From: DAOUBP01 sp964474695
GTDB taxonomy: Bacteria > Chloroflexota > Anaerolineae > CG2-30-64-16
Direction of reading: 5' to 3'
Assembly (NCBI GenBank): GCA_964474695.1
Contig: CAYYTK010000004.1
Coordinates: 124,001-188,000 of the forward strand
DNA length: 64,000 nucleotides
The notes under the pieces were generated by a model. That model did not search any database, was not told the origin of the DNA, and saw only the letters and a list, made by a program, of their open reading frames with translations. The translations under genes and the position numbers were made by a program. Positions within the stretch are counted from its first letter, which is position 1. Each line of letters begins with the position of its first letter. Of the stretch, positions 40,807 to 50,300 are shown in pieces.

Positions 40807-41527
40807 CGCCGTTGGGTTGCTGCTGTTGCTGCTGGTCTGGTTCATCCTGGCGCAGTTTTTTCCGCGCTATATTCTTCCATCGCCAGGGGTAGTGTTCCGT
40901 TCAGCGCCTTCGCTGCTAAACGACGCATTCCTGCCGCACCTGGGGCTGACGATGTACCGGGCGGTAGCAGGTTTTCTGCTGGCATTCGGGATCGGCTCGG
41001 CGCTCGGCATCCTGGCATTTACGCTGCACCTGACGGAGCACCTTAACAGCTTCATGGTGGCGCTGCAAGTCATTCCGGGAGCCATCCTGGGCGTCATTTT
41101 GCTGTTGCTGCTGGGGATCGGAGACTGGGTGCCCATCGCGCTGGTGACCCTGCTCACGCTGCCGACAATCGCTATCAACACGGCGAATGCGTTGGCCAGG
41201 CGCAATCTGAACCTGGAGCACTACCTGCTTTCTGCCGGTGGGCGCCGGCGGCACCTGGTGCGACACCTCTATCTGCCGGCGCTGATTCCTACCATCCAAA
41301 GCAACCTGAGCCTTGGCTTTGGGCTGGCCATGAAGGTGGTTATCTTGGGTGAGTTCATCGGCGCCCAGAAAGGGCTCGGCTATCTCCTGAACGTCGCGGC
41401 CATCCGTTTCGATATGAAAGCCGTATTGTTCTACCTGTGTGTGGTGCTGGTGATCACGGCCTTGTTTGAGGTGATGCAAAGCTTCCTGTTCGGCCTGTTC
41501 CTGGAGAAGTATTTCTATCCCGAGTGA
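40766..41527 (+). CDS. NitT/TauT-type ABC importer, permease
   Basis: 253 aa with six hydrophobic helices and the EAA-type loop (YLLSAGGRRRHLVRHLYLPALIPTIQSNLSLGFG) that contacts the ATPase. TTG start inside the preceding gene, implying translational coupling. SsuC/TauC-like. Confidence 0.85.
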   Translation: MRSSTRFSTTARNNAVGLLLLLLVWFILAQFFPRYILPSPGVVFRSAPSLLNDAFLPHLGLTMYRAVAGFLLAFGIGSALGILAFTLHLTEHLNSFMVALQVIPGAILGVILLLLLGIGDWVPIALVTLLTLPTIAINTANALARRNLNLEHYLLSAGGRRRHLVRHLYLPALIPTIQSNLSLGFGLAMKVVILGEFIGAQKGLGYLLNVAAIRFDMKAVLFYLCVVLVITALFEVMQSFLFGLFLEKYFYPE

Positions 41528-41573
41528 GTTCACGCAGCGCAAGTTAATCACTTGGCGCACGGTTACCCGACTT

Positions 41574-42275
41574 ATGCCAGATCAGTTTCTTGTCGTGACG
41601 CAGTTGACGAAGCGATTCAAGGCCGACGACCTGCCGGTCATAGATCATCTGTCTTTTGAGATGCCGCGAGGGGCGCGGGTGACGCTCTTCGCCCCGACCG
41701 GTTCCGGGAAGTCCACGCTGATCAACATCTTGACCGGCCTGGATCGCAAGTACGAGGGGAGCTTCACGTTAGCCGCACGCCACCCGGCCACGGTCTTTCA
41801 GGAGCCGCGGCTGTTTCCTTATATGACGGTGAAGGAAAACGTATTCCTGCCGGCGAAAATCCGCAAAACGCCTATCGCGCCGGAACTGATGACAGCCTAT
41901 GAGCGCTGGCTGGATGTGTGCGAGCTTGCCGCCTACACGCAGCACTATCCGCACCAGCTCTCAGGTGGCATGAAGCAGAAGGTCGCATTGATCCGCGGGT
42001 TCCTTACCGAACCCGACTTTGTCATGCTGGACGAGCCGTTCAAGTCGCTCGATCCGCGCTCGAAGCAGGCAATTATCCGTCACATTCTGGCGACCTATCC
42101 GGAGATCACGCTGCTATTCGTCACGCACACCATCGAGGAGGTCCCGCTATTGACCCAATCATTATTACTCTTTCAGACGGGCCGACCCGAACGGCCCAAC
42201 CTGGCCGAATTCACCACTCACCGTACAGGCGGCTCTGCGTGGCCGCCCCCTCTCACGGAGGCAATCTATGACTAA
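41574..42275 (+). CDS. NitT/TauT-type ABC importer, ATP-binding protein
   Basis: 233 aa. Walker A FAPTGSGKSTLINILTGL, Q-loop VFQEPRLFPYMTV, signature LSGGMKQKVALIRGFL, Walker B FVMLDEPFKSLDPRS, H-loop FVTHTIEEV. SsuB/TauB-like. Its last codons overlap the hydC start (TATGACTAA), joining the importer and the hydrogenase in one translational unit. Confidence 0.9.
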   Translation: MPDQFLVVTQLTKRFKADDLPVIDHLSFEMPRGARVTLFAPTGSGKSTLINILTGLDRKYEGSFTLAARHPATVFQEPRLFPYMTVKENVFLPAKIRKTPIAPELMTAYERWLDVCELAAYTQHYPHQLSGGMKQKVALIRGFLTEPDFVMLDEPFKSLDPRSKQAIIRHILATYPEITLLFVTHTIEEVPLLTQSLLLFQTGRPERPNLAEFTTHRTGGSAWPPPLTEAIYD

Positions 42276-42819
42276 AGTCAACCCCCAGCTAACGGAAAAG
42301 GTGCTGCCCCCTGAGTTGTATGCGGAGCTCGACGCATACATTGAGAGCTTGCACCTGGATCACGATGACGCGCGCCGCAAAGAGGCCCTCATCCAGGTCC
42401 TGCACAAAGCGCAAGGCATCTTCGGGTTCCTGCCCGAAGAGTTGCAACTGCACATCGCTGACGGCTTCGCTATCAGCCACGCCGAGGTTTCCGGGGTGAT
42501 CAGCTTCTACAACTACTTCACCACCAAACCGAAGGGCAAGTACCGCATCAACGTGTGCTTGGGCACGGCCTGCTACGTCAACGGCGCCGAAAAGGTGCTC
42601 CATGAATTCGAGCACATCCTGGGCATCGCAGTCGGTCAGTTGACGGCCGATGGCAAGTTCTCCCTGGAGAGTCTGCGCTGCGTCGGAGCATGCGGCCTGG
42701 CCCCGGTGGTCACCATCAACGACAAAGTCTACGGCAAAGTTCAGCCAGGCAAGGTGCACGATATCCTGGAGCACTACCTGGTCGAGATTGCTGGAGAGGA
42801 GGTACCGGTCTATGCCTAA
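42268..42819 (+). CDS. hydC: [FeFe] hydrogenase, NuoE-like subunit
   Basis: 183 aa, thioredoxin-like [2Fe-2S] protein. Ligands in INVCLGTACYVNG (C-x4-C) and RCVGACGLAP (C-x3-C), with the preceding helical domain (HKAQGIFGFLPEELQLHIAD). In electron-bifurcating HydABC this chain relays electrons beside the flavin subunit. The start overlaps the ABC ATPase stop by 8 nt; the stop overlaps hydB by 8 nt. Confidence 0.93.
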   Translation: MTKVNPQLTEKVLPPELYAELDAYIESLHLDHDDARRKEALIQVLHKAQGIFGFLPEELQLHIADGFAISHAEVSGVISFYNYFTTKPKGKYRINVCLGTACYVNGAEKVLHEFEHILGIAVGQLTADGKFSLESLRCVGACGLAPVVTINDKVYGKVQPGKVHDILEHYLVEIAGEEVPVYA

Positions 42820-44719
42820 CACACTCACCCAGCCGAAGGCTGCGCCGATAGCCACGTACCAGGAACTGCTCAACACGCACACACGCCTTAAGCCGCTGCT
42901 TGACACCCGGCTGGTTTTGGGGGAGCGCACCGGCGTCAAACGCCAGATTTTAATCTGCGGCGGCACCGGCTGCCATGCGTCCGAAAGCGCGCAGATCCTG
43001 GCGAACTTCAAAGAGCAGATAGCCCAAGAAAAGCTGGGCAATGTCGTTCAGGCCTCTGCCACAGGGTGCTTCGGATTCTGCGAAAAGGGACCTATCGTAA
43101 AAGTCTTCCCCGATGATGTCTTCTACGTTCAGGTGAAGCCTGAAGACGTCTCAGATATCATCGACACGCACATCATCGGCAACCAACGGGTCAGGCGCTT
43201 GTTGTACGAAGAGCCGGTGCTGAAACAGAAAGTCGAAACTCAGCATGCGATGTCCTTCTATCGCAAACAACAGCGCATCGCGCTGCGCAACTGCGGCTTG
43301 ATCAATCCCGAGGAAATCGAGGAGTACATCGCCAACGGTGGTTACCTGGCGCTGGGCAAGGCGCTGACCGAAATGACCCCCGAGCAGGTGATCGATGAGA
43401 TGAAGCGCTCCGGCTTGCGCGGCCGCGGCGGCGCAGGCTTCTCCACCGGCAAGAAATGGGAGTTCGGCCGCGGCTACGCGGGGGACGAGAAGTTCGTCAT
43501 CTGCAACGCCGATGAGGGCGACCCCGGCGCGTTCATGGATCGCTCCATCATGGAGGGGGATTCGAACAGCGTGATCGAGGGCATGGCGATCGCCGCCTAC
43601 GCCATCGGCGCGCACAAAGGTTACGTGTACATCCGCGCCGAATACCCGCTGGCCGTCAGCCGTTTGCAGATCGCTTTGAATCAGGCGCGCAGCCTCGGCC
43701 TGCTGGGCAAGAACATCCTGGGGACGGGGTTCGACTTCGATATCCAGATCAAGCTGGGCGCCGGCGCCTTTGTCTGCGGCGAAGAAACCGCGTTGATTCA
43801 CTCCATCCAGGGCGAACGCGGTGAACCGCGCACCAAGCCGCCGTTCCCGGCCCAGGCCGGCTTGTGGGAGAGGCCCACGATCGTTAACAACGTAGAAACG
43901 CTGGCCAACGTCCCCGCCATCCTCACCAACGGCGCCGAGTGGTACAGCAGCTTCGGCACCGCGACGTCCAAAGGCACCAAGGTATTCGCCCTGGCCGGCC
44001 AGATCAACAACGTCGGCCTGGTGGAAGTGCCGATGGGCACCACGCTGCGTGAGATCATCTACAACGTTGGCGGCGGCATCCGCAACGGTCTGGAATTCAA
44101 GGCCGCGCAGACAGGCGGCCCGTCCGGCGGCTGTATCCCCAAACAGTATTTGGACACCCCGATCGACTACGAGTCGCTGGCCAAGATCGGCTCGATCATG
44201 GGCTCCGGCGGCCTGATCGTGATGAGCGAAAAAGACTGCATGGTGAATATCGCCAAGTTCTACCTGGAGTTCACCGTGGATGAGTCGTGCGGCCGCTGTC
44301 TGCCCTGCCGCGTCGGCACCAAGCGCCTCCACGAAATCCTGACGAATATCACGGAAGGCAAAGGCACACCGGCCGACCTGGTCGAACTGCGCGAGCTCTC
44401 CAACGTCATCATTGACACCGCCCTCTGCGGCCTGGGCCAGACCGCGCCGAACCCGGTATTGAGCACGATGAAATACTTCTGGGACGAGTACGAGGCGCAC
44501 GTGCTGGAGAAACGCTGCCCGGCCGGCGTCTGCCAGAAGCTGCTGCGCTATGAGGTGATCCCTGACAAGTGCGTCGGCTGCACGGCCTGTGCCCGCGGCT
44601 GCCCGGTGAGCTGCATCTCCGGCTCGGTGAAGCAAGTGCATTTCATCGACCAGAGCAGATGTATCAAATGCGGCGCTTGTATGACCCGGTGCAAGTTCAA
44701 GGCGATCTTGCGCCATTAG
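42812..44719 (+). CDS. hydB: [FeFe] hydrogenase, NuoF-like flavin subunit
   Basis: 635 aa. N-terminal [2Fe-2S] thioredoxin-like domain (GGTGCHASES, TGCFGFCEKGP), then the NuoF core: GLRGRGGAGFSTGKKWEF (FMN/NADH site), CNADEGDPGAFMDR, GAGAFVCGEETALI, and ESCGRCLPCRVGTKRL with a distal Cys for a [4Fe-4S] cluster, then a C-terminal two-cluster ferredoxin domain (CVGCTACARGCP, CIKCGACMTRC). It binds FMN, oxidises or reduces NAD(H) and is the proposed bifurcation site in HydABC. ATG 42812 follows GAGAGGAGGT. Confidence 0.95.
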   Translation: MPNTLTQPKAAPIATYQELLNTHTRLKPLLDTRLVLGERTGVKRQILICGGTGCHASESAQILANFKEQIAQEKLGNVVQASATGCFGFCEKGPIVKVFPDDVFYVQVKPEDVSDIIDTHIIGNQRVRRLLYEEPVLKQKVETQHAMSFYRKQQRIALRNCGLINPEEIEEYIANGGYLALGKALTEMTPEQVIDEMKRSGLRGRGGAGFSTGKKWEFGRGYAGDEKFVICNADEGDPGAFMDRSIMEGDSNSVIEGMAIAAYAIGAHKGYVYIRAEYPLAVSRLQIALNQARSLGLLGKNILGTGFDFDIQIKLGAGAFVCGEETALIHSIQGERGEPRTKPPFPAQAGLWERPTIVNNVETLANVPAILTNGAEWYSSFGTATSKGTKVFALAGQINNVGLVEVPMGTTLREIIYNVGGGIRNGLEFKAAQTGGPSGGCIPKQYLDTPIDYESLAKIGSIMGSGGLIVMSEKDCMVNIAKFYLEFTVDESCGRCLPCRVGTKRLHEILTNITEGKGTPADLVELRELSNVIIDTALCGLGQTAPNPVLSTMKYFWDEYEAHVLEKRCPAGVCQKLLRYEVIPDKCVGCTACARGCPVSCISGSVKQVHFIDQSRCIKCGACMTRCKFKAILRH

Positions 44720-44747
44720 CATGGCGGCGTCACTAAGGAGAGCGAAC

Positions 44748-46472
44748 ATGGTAAACCTTGTTATAGATAACAAACCCGTCACCGTCGCCGATGGCGTCAC
44801 CGTCTTGGAGGCTGCCCAGGAAATCAACATCAGCATCCCGACGCTGTGCTATCTGGACCTGGGCGAGCTGAAGATGGTGAACCGGACCGCCTCATGCCGC
44901 ATCTGCAGTGTAGAGGTCGAAGGGCGACGCAACCTGGCGCCGGCCTGCGCGACCCCTGTCTTCGAGGGCATGAAGGTGACAACCAATTCGAAACGGGTGC
45001 TGTTCGCGCGGCGGCGGCTGTTGGAGCTGCTGCTTTCCGATCACCCGTTCACCTGCCTCACCTGCGCCAAGTCCACCGATTGCGAGCTGCAGACGCTGGC
45101 CTGGGAGTTCGGCATCAACACCCAACGCTATACGGGCGAAAAGTCGGAGTTTCCCATCGACAAGACCAGCGGCGCGCTGAAACGGGACCCCGACAAGTGC
45201 ATCCGGTGCCGGCGCTGCGAGACGATGTGCAACGAGGTGCAGACGGTGCACGCGTTGACCGCGTTTGGCCGCGGCTTCGGCGTCACGGTTGCACCGGCCG
45301 AGATGCAGCCGCTGGTCAACTCGAACTGCACCTACTGCGGCCAGTGCGTCAGCGTGTGCCCCACAGCCGCGCTCACCGGCCACGGCTACATCCAGGAGAC
45401 CTGGGCTGCGCTGTTTGACCCCACCAAGAAGGTAGTCGTGCAGGTGGCGCCGGCCATCCGCGCGGCGATCGGCGAGGAGTTCGGGATCCCGATCGGCACA
45501 TCCGTCACGGGCAAGTTGGTGGCCGGTCTGCGACAGATGGGCTTCGATGCCGTCTTTGACACGACCTTCGGCGCGGACCTGACCATCCTCGAAGAAGCGA
45601 ATGAGATCATCCATCGGCTCACAACCAACGAGAGGCTGCCGATCCTGACCTCCTGCTGCCCGGGCTGGATCAACTTCGTGAAGTACCAATTCCCGGACCT
45701 GAAATACATGCCGTCGACCTGCAAGTCACCGCAGCAGATGACCGGCACGATCGCCAAGACCTACTACGCCGAGAAGATCGGCGTGAAACCGCAGGATATG
45801 GTAGTGGTGTCGGTGATGCCGTGCCTGGCCAAGAAGTACGAGGCTCTGCGGCCCGAGCATCAGACCAGCGGCGCCCGCGATGTGGACTACGTGATCACGA
45901 CGCGCGAGCTCTCCAAAATGCTGAAGGAGGCCGGGATCGACCTGCGCCATATGCCGGACGAGGAGTTCGACAACCCGCTGGGCGAATCCACGGGCGCGGG
46001 CGTGATCTTCGGCGTCACCGGCGGCGTCCTCGAAGCCGCGCTGCGTACGGTCTACGAGAAGGTCACCAGCCAGGAGCTGACCGACGTCAACTTCGAAGCG
46101 GTGCGTGGGTGGAAGGATGTGCGCGAGGCGACGATCGATCTCGCCGGCCGGAAGGTCAACGTCGCGGTGGCGTCGGGCCTGGGCAATGCCCGCAAGCTCA
46201 TGGAAAACATCGAGAAGGGCACTTCGAAGTACGACGTGATCGAGATCATGGCCTGCCCCGGTGGCTGCGTGAACGGCGGCGGCCAGCCGTACAGCCATGA
46301 GCGATTGGAGACGATCCAGGCGCGCACCCAGGCGATCTACCAGATCGACGACCATGCGACGATCCGCAAATCGCATGAGAACCCGTCGATCATCAGGCTC
46401 TACGAGGAATACCTGGGTGAGCCCGGCAGCCACAAGGCGCACGAGCTGCTGCACACCGAGTACTGGTACTAA
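44748..46472 (+). CDS. hydA: [FeFe] hydrogenase catalytic subunit
   Basis: 574 aa from an ATG 7 nt after AAGGAG. N-terminal [2Fe-2S] (TASCRICSVEVEGRRNLAPAC), His/Cys-ligated [4Fe-4S] (DHPFTCLTCAKSTDCEL), two [4Fe-4S] clusters (CIRCRRCETMC, CTYCGQCVSVCP), then the H-cluster domain: L1 TSCCPGWINF, L2 MPCLAKKYEA, L3 IMACPGGCVNGGGQP, all with the required cysteines. Catalyses reversible H2 formation. The hydCBA order marks the trimeric NAD/ferredoxin-dependent group. Maturases HydEFG are not in the window. Confidence 0.95.
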   Translation: MVNLVIDNKPVTVADGVTVLEAAQEINISIPTLCYLDLGELKMVNRTASCRICSVEVEGRRNLAPACATPVFEGMKVTTNSKRVLFARRRLLELLLSDHPFTCLTCAKSTDCELQTLAWEFGINTQRYTGEKSEFPIDKTSGALKRDPDKCIRCRRCETMCNEVQTVHALTAFGRGFGVTVAPAEMQPLVNSNCTYCGQCVSVCPTAALTGHGYIQETWAALFDPTKKVVVQVAPAIRAAIGEEFGIPIGTSVTGKLVAGLRQMGFDAVFDTTFGADLTILEEANEIIHRLTTNERLPILTSCCPGWINFVKYQFPDLKYMPSTCKSPQQMTGTIAKTYYAEKIGVKPQDMVVVSVMPCLAKKYEALRPEHQTSGARDVDYVITTRELSKMLKEAGIDLRHMPDEEFDNPLGESTGAGVIFGVTGGVLEAALRTVYEKVTSQELTDVNFEAVRGWKDVREATIDLAGRKVNVAVASGLGNARKLMENIEKGTSKYDVIEIMACPGGCVNGGGQPYSHERLETIQARTQAIYQIDDHATIRKSHENPSIIRLYEEYLGEPGSHKAHELLHTEYWY

Positions 46473-46493
46473 GAGAGCACCCTGAAAACACCT

Positions 46494-46532
46494 ATGCGGC
46501 GGGCGGCATCCCTGGATGTCGCCCGCTCGCAT
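46494..46532 (+). terminator. Hairpin after hydA
   Basis: Inverted arms GCGGGCGGCATCC and GGATGTCGCCCGC (one G-U-type mismatch) around CT, 21 nt after the hydA stop. It may end or attenuate the hydrogenase transcript before the next gene. Confidence 0.6.
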
Positions 46533-46560
46533 CTGAGCCCCTGAGAAAAAGGCTGAAACG

Positions 46561-47016
46561 ATGAACATTGCAGAGGATGCCGCGACCAACTTCGCTCAAG
46601 GCTATAACTGCTCGCAGTCTGTCGCGGCCGCGTTCGCAGCGGAGTTCGGTGTTGACCGTGAGACGGTCCTGCGGCTGGCCGCCGCGTTCGGAGGCGGCAT
46701 GGCGCGCGCGGGCGAGACGTGCGGCGCGGTCTCCGGCGCGCTGATGGTGATCGGGCTGCGCTACGGCCAGGTAACCGCCGATGACCGGCTGGCCAAGGAG
46801 CGCACCTATGCGGCGGCGCAGCAGTTCATGGCGCGCTTCCGCGAGCGACACGGCGCGCTCAAATGCCGTGAGCTGTTGGGCTACGACGTCGGCACGCCGG
46901 AAGGCCAGGCGGCCATCAAAGAGCTGCAGTTGTCCCAAAAGGTGTGCGCCAAGGCGGTGTATGATGCCGCGGAGATCGTCGCGGAGATCGTGAAACAGAT
47001 CAGATCCTTAGACTAG
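46561..47016 (+). CDS. C_GCAxxG_C_C-family redox protein
   Basis: 151 aa. Conserved cysteines in NFAQGYNCSQSVAAAFA, GETCGAVSGALMVIG, LKCRELLGYD and SQKVCAKAVYDA, the pattern from which the family is named. Members are small putative redox or metal proteins found in anaerobes, often beside oxidoreductases. Placed just after hydA. Function unproven. Confidence 0.88.
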   Translation: MNIAEDAATNFAQGYNCSQSVAAAFAAEFGVDRETVLRLAAAFGGGMARAGETCGAVSGALMVIGLRYGQVTADDRLAKERTYAAAQQFMARFRERHGALKCRELLGYDVGTPEGQAAIKELQLSQKVCAKAVYDAAEIVAEIVKQIRSLD

Positions 47017-47051
47017 ACCCTTAGGCCCTTAGGGTCTGCCAAAGGAAACAT

Positions 47052-48029
47052 ATGGAAAGCAAAACCAAGAACCGAAAGACGCGCCGGCAGATTGAAGCCA
47101 TGGCCGCCAGGGCTTTTGGCGGCATCGCGCTGGCAGACGGCGAAGCTGCCGTGATGGAGCTGAAGGAAGGCTGGTTCAATGCGGCTTACCAGGTCCGCCT
47201 GGCCGACGGCCGCGAGGTCATCCTCAAGATCGCCCCGCCGCAGGGCGCCGAGATCTTGCAGTATGAGAAGAACATCATGGCGACCGAGGTGGCGTCCATG
47301 CGGCTGGCCCGGCAGAACCCGGCCATTCCCGTGCCCGAAATCTACTGCTTCGATGACGCACACGACCTGTGCGACGCGGACTATTTCTTCATGGAAAAGC
47401 TGGCCGGGGACAACCTGGAGCACGTCAAGGCAAGCCTGCCCCCCGAGATGCAGGCGGCCATCGACATGCGCATCGGGGAGATCATCCGGGCGATCAACGG
47501 CTTCGCCGGCGTCTATTTCGGCTATGATGGGAACCCGGACCTGCGCGCGGCTACGTGGAAAGAGGCATTCATCAAGATCGTCGATTCGGTGCTGGATGAC
47601 GCCGCGCGCAAAAATGCGGCGTTCGACTACGGCTACGACGAAATCCGCGCCGCCGTACAGAAGCACGCCCCCGCGTTGGAGGAGATCACCGAACCCTGCC
47701 TGGTGCACTGGGACGCCTGGAACCCCAATTTCTTCGCCAGGGATGGCGAGGTGACCGGCATCCTGGACTTTGAGCGGGCGCTGTGGGCCGAGCCGCTGAT
47801 GGAGGCCCAGTTCAGGTACTTCGGCGGCGACAGAATCTCGGACGCCATGCGCGGCTATGGCAAGACTTCCTTCACCTTTGCCGAGGAACAGCGCAATCAA
47901 CTGTACTCGCTGCACCTGGCCCTGGTGATGCACACCGAGTGCTTTTACCGCCATTACGACACCGATGATGTCTTCAACTTCTCCAGGCAGTACATTGGCG
48001 CTACCATGGCGTGGCTGAAAGCCAACTGA
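47052..48029 (+). CDS. APH-family phosphotransferase
   Basis: 325 aa with the aminoglycoside phosphotransferase/choline-kinase fold: FNAAYQVRLADGREVILKIAP (ATP-binding Lys), catalytic loop CLVHWDAWNPNFF (H-x-D-x4-N) and Mg-binding GILDFERALW. Substrate unknown; distance from true resistance enzymes makes a metabolic or toxin-phosphorylating role equally possible. It precedes a MATE exporter with a 6-nt gap, so the two may form a resistance unit. A short GACCCTTAGG palindrome lies just upstream (about 47018-47040). Confidence 0.82.
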   Translation: MESKTKNRKTRRQIEAMAARAFGGIALADGEAAVMELKEGWFNAAYQVRLADGREVILKIAPPQGAEILQYEKNIMATEVASMRLARQNPAIPVPEIYCFDDAHDLCDADYFFMEKLAGDNLEHVKASLPPEMQAAIDMRIGEIIRAINGFAGVYFGYDGNPDLRAATWKEAFIKIVDSVLDDAARKNAAFDYGYDEIRAAVQKHAPALEEITEPCLVHWDAWNPNFFARDGEVTGILDFERALWAEPLMEAQFRYFGGDRISDAMRGYGKTSFTFAEEQRNQLYSLHLALVMHTECFYRHYDTDDVFNFSRQYIGATMAWLKAN

Positions 48030-48035
48030 GCGTGC

Positions 48036-49397
48036 ATGAGCGGCGCATCCAGGGTTGAAAGTCTGGGAACCGAGAAGATCGGGAAGCTGTTGCTGGAGAT
48101 GTCGTCCCAGACGACGTTTTCACTGCTGGTCTATGCCATCTACAGCATCACGGACACCTACTTTCTTTCGGTGGGCATCAATTCACTGGCCGCGGCCGGG
48201 GCCTCGATCATCTCGCCGGTGCTGATCGCCCTCGGCGCGGTGGCCACGACCGTGGGGGCCGGCGGCGCATCGGTGGTCTCCAGGGCGCTCGGTGAGAAAA
48301 ATGCGGAGAAGGCCTCCCGAACGGTCGCCAACACCTTCCTGATCTTCTGGGCGGCAGCGATCACGATCACGGTGTTCGGCGCGCTCTTCATCCGGCCGAT
48401 CGTCTACCTGCTCGGGGCGACGGAGAGCGTGGCGCCCTACGCCATCACGTACGGCCGCATCATCTTTCTCGGTGCGCTCACCAGCACCGGTTACTCCACG
48501 ATCGTCAGGGCGGACGGCAATGTCCGCTACTCGACGGCGATGTGGGTCATCCCCGTGACCACCAACATCGTCCTGTGCTGGCTTTTCATCATGGTGCTGA
48601 AGATGGGCGTTGCCGGCGCGGCCCTGGCAACCGTCACGGGCCAGGCGATCTCGGCCGGCATGAGCATCTATTTCTTCTTCTTCAGAAAGGATCGCTCCTA
48701 CCACATCCGGGCAGCCTATTTCAGGCCGGACTGGTCCCTCATCGGCGAGGTGGCGATGATCGGGTTCCCCTCGCTCATCAAGAACCTCAGCGCCAGCCTG
48801 GTGGTCATCGTCACCAACAACCTGCTCAAGGTGATCGGCGGCGACACCGCCCTGGGCGTATTTGCGATTGTCAGCCGCCTGTATGCCGGGCTGAACATGC
48901 CGCAGACGGGCATCGTCCAGGGGATGCAGCCGCTAGTGGGGTATAACTTCGGCCTGAAGAGATTCGAGCGGGTGTGGCAAACGATCCGGCTTTCCCTCAG
49001 CGCAACGGTCATCTATGGCGCGCTGGTCTGCGGCATCTGCCTGCTGATCCCGGCGGCGCTGATCGGCGTGCTGTCCAAAGAAAGCGCGATCATCGCCGAG
49101 GGGCAGACCGCCTTGCGCCTGCTGGCGCTCTCTTATCCCCTGACCGGCGTGGCGATGATCACGGCAGCCTCGTTTCAATCGGCCGGCCGGGCAAAGGAGG
49201 CGCTGCTGCTAACCCTGGGCGGCATCATCCTGGTCAAGCTGCCGGTGCTGCCGCTGGCCGCCAGGCTGTTTTCTCTTAACGGCATCTGGGCCTCGGAGGC
49301 GACTTCGGAGCTGATCCTTTGCATCGTCTCCCTGGTCATGTTGAGGAATTTCCATCGCAAAACCTCTGTTCAGTGGCAGACCACGGCTGAGCTCTAG
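48036..49397 (+). CDS. MATE-family efflux transporter
   Basis: 453 aa, twelve hydrophobic helices in two MatE halves; TIGR00797-like pattern (ISITDTYFLSVGINSLAAAGASIISPV; LGATESVAPYAITYGRI; PQTGIVQGMQPLVGYNFGLKRFERVW). Exports cationic drugs or metabolites with Na+ or H+. Forms a unit with the upstream phosphotransferase. Confidence 0.92.
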   Translation: MSGASRVESLGTEKIGKLLLEMSSQTTFSLLVYAIYSITDTYFLSVGINSLAAAGASIISPVLIALGAVATTVGAGGASVVSRALGEKNAEKASRTVANTFLIFWAAAITITVFGALFIRPIVYLLGATESVAPYAITYGRIIFLGALTSTGYSTIVRADGNVRYSTAMWVIPVTTNIVLCWLFIMVLKMGVAGAALATVTGQAISAGMSIYFFFFRKDRSYHIRAAYFRPDWSLIGEVAMIGFPSLIKNLSASLVVIVTNNLLKVIGGDTALGVFAIVSRLYAGLNMPQTGIVQGMQPLVGYNFGLKRFERVWQTIRLSLSATVIYGALVCGICLLIPAALIGVLSKESAIIAEGQTALRLLALSYPLTGVAMITAASFQSAGRAKEALLLTLGGIILVKLPVLPLAARLFSLNGIWASEATSELILCIVSLVMLRNFHRKTSVQWQTTAEL

Positions 49398-49482
49398 TCG
49401 GCGCAGGCCGACTTCGCAACGGTAGCCGCAACTTACAGTTGCCAGGCGGCGCTTGTCGAGAAGAGAGCAAGGAGATGGAGAA

Positions 49483-50259
49483 TTGAGATTCGGCACATTT
49501 CAGTTTGGGGCGAGTGGCTCGTTGGCTGAAAACCTTTGCGCGATAGAACGCGGCATCCAAATCGCAGCCGAGCGAGGCGTGCGCTTTCTTCTGACGCAAG
49601 AGTGTGCCCTGACCGGTTATCCGCCCATCGAGTTGAAGTCTGTTAGTGAGGTCGATTTCGACCAGGTCAATCAGGCGCTTGAAAGGCTCCAACGCCTATC
49701 AACGCAGCACAACATGGTCATGGGTATCGGCACGATTCTCATGGAGGGAGGCAAGCGGCGGAACTCCGTCGTTGTGATCTCCCCTGATCCGGTCCAGCGG
49801 CAGATCTATAGCAAACGTGCCTTGTGGGGGTGGGATCTTGAGAATTTCGCAGCGGGGGACAGCAGCGGCATTTTGACTGTTGACAACGTGCGAATAGGAA
49901 TCCGGATCTGTTTTGAAATCCGTTTTCCCGAATACTTTAGAGAGCTGTTTCAGGCGAACGTCGAGGTAGCCCTGGTTAGCTTAAGCGACGTAGCTGATGC
50001 TGAAAACCAAGGACGCTATGAGATCATTCGCTCTCACATGATCACGAGAGCTGTTGAAAACGCCTTTTATCTGATGAGTGCAAATAGCATTTCAAAGGTT
50101 CAAACAGCCCCAACGTGTGTGGTAACACCCGATGGTGACATCGCCAGCGTTGCACCGGCGAACAAAGAATATCTGCTCTGGTTCGACTATGAAAGAGAAG
50201 AGCCGAGCTTCGGAAGAAGGGGCAGAATCGCCGTTTCGCGGCAGTTGATGGGAATCTGA
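49483..50259 (+). CDS. Carbon-nitrogen hydrolase (nitrilase superfamily)
   Basis: 258 aa from a TTG with GGAGATGGAG upstream. The Glu-Lys-Cys triad is in FLLTQECALTGYPP, IYSKRALWGWD and IGIRICFEIRFPEYFRELF. The family hydrolyses amides, nitriles or N-carbamoyl groups; ILMEGGKRRNS and short length recall amidase-type members, without a specific substrate. Its base composition looks less GC-rich than its neighbours, which hints at recent acquisition. Monocistronic. Confidence 0.85.
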   Translation: MRFGTFQFGASGSLAENLCAIERGIQIAAERGVRFLLTQECALTGYPPIELKSVSEVDFDQVNQALERLQRLSTQHNMVMGIGTILMEGGKRRNSVVVISPDPVQRQIYSKRALWGWDLENFAAGDSSGILTVDNVRIGIRICFEIRFPEYFRELFQANVEVALVSLSDVADAENQGRYEIIRSHMITRAVENAFYLMSANSISKVQTAPTCVVTPDGDIASVAPANKEYLLWFDYEREEPSFGRRGRIAVSRQLMGI

Positions 50260-50300
50260 TACAAAAGCGAGACGCAGCAGGCGCCTAGGCGGGGTGCTGT

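Noticed and set aside
43151..44836. Long open frame (561 codons) antisense to hydB
   Set aside because: The plus strand holds complete NuoF motifs; the antisense frame has low-complexity composition and no start signal.
47018..47046. GACCCTTAGG palindrome as a riboswitch or terminator
   Set aside because: Short, without a T tract, and only a few bases from the next ribosome site; no more than a small hairpin.
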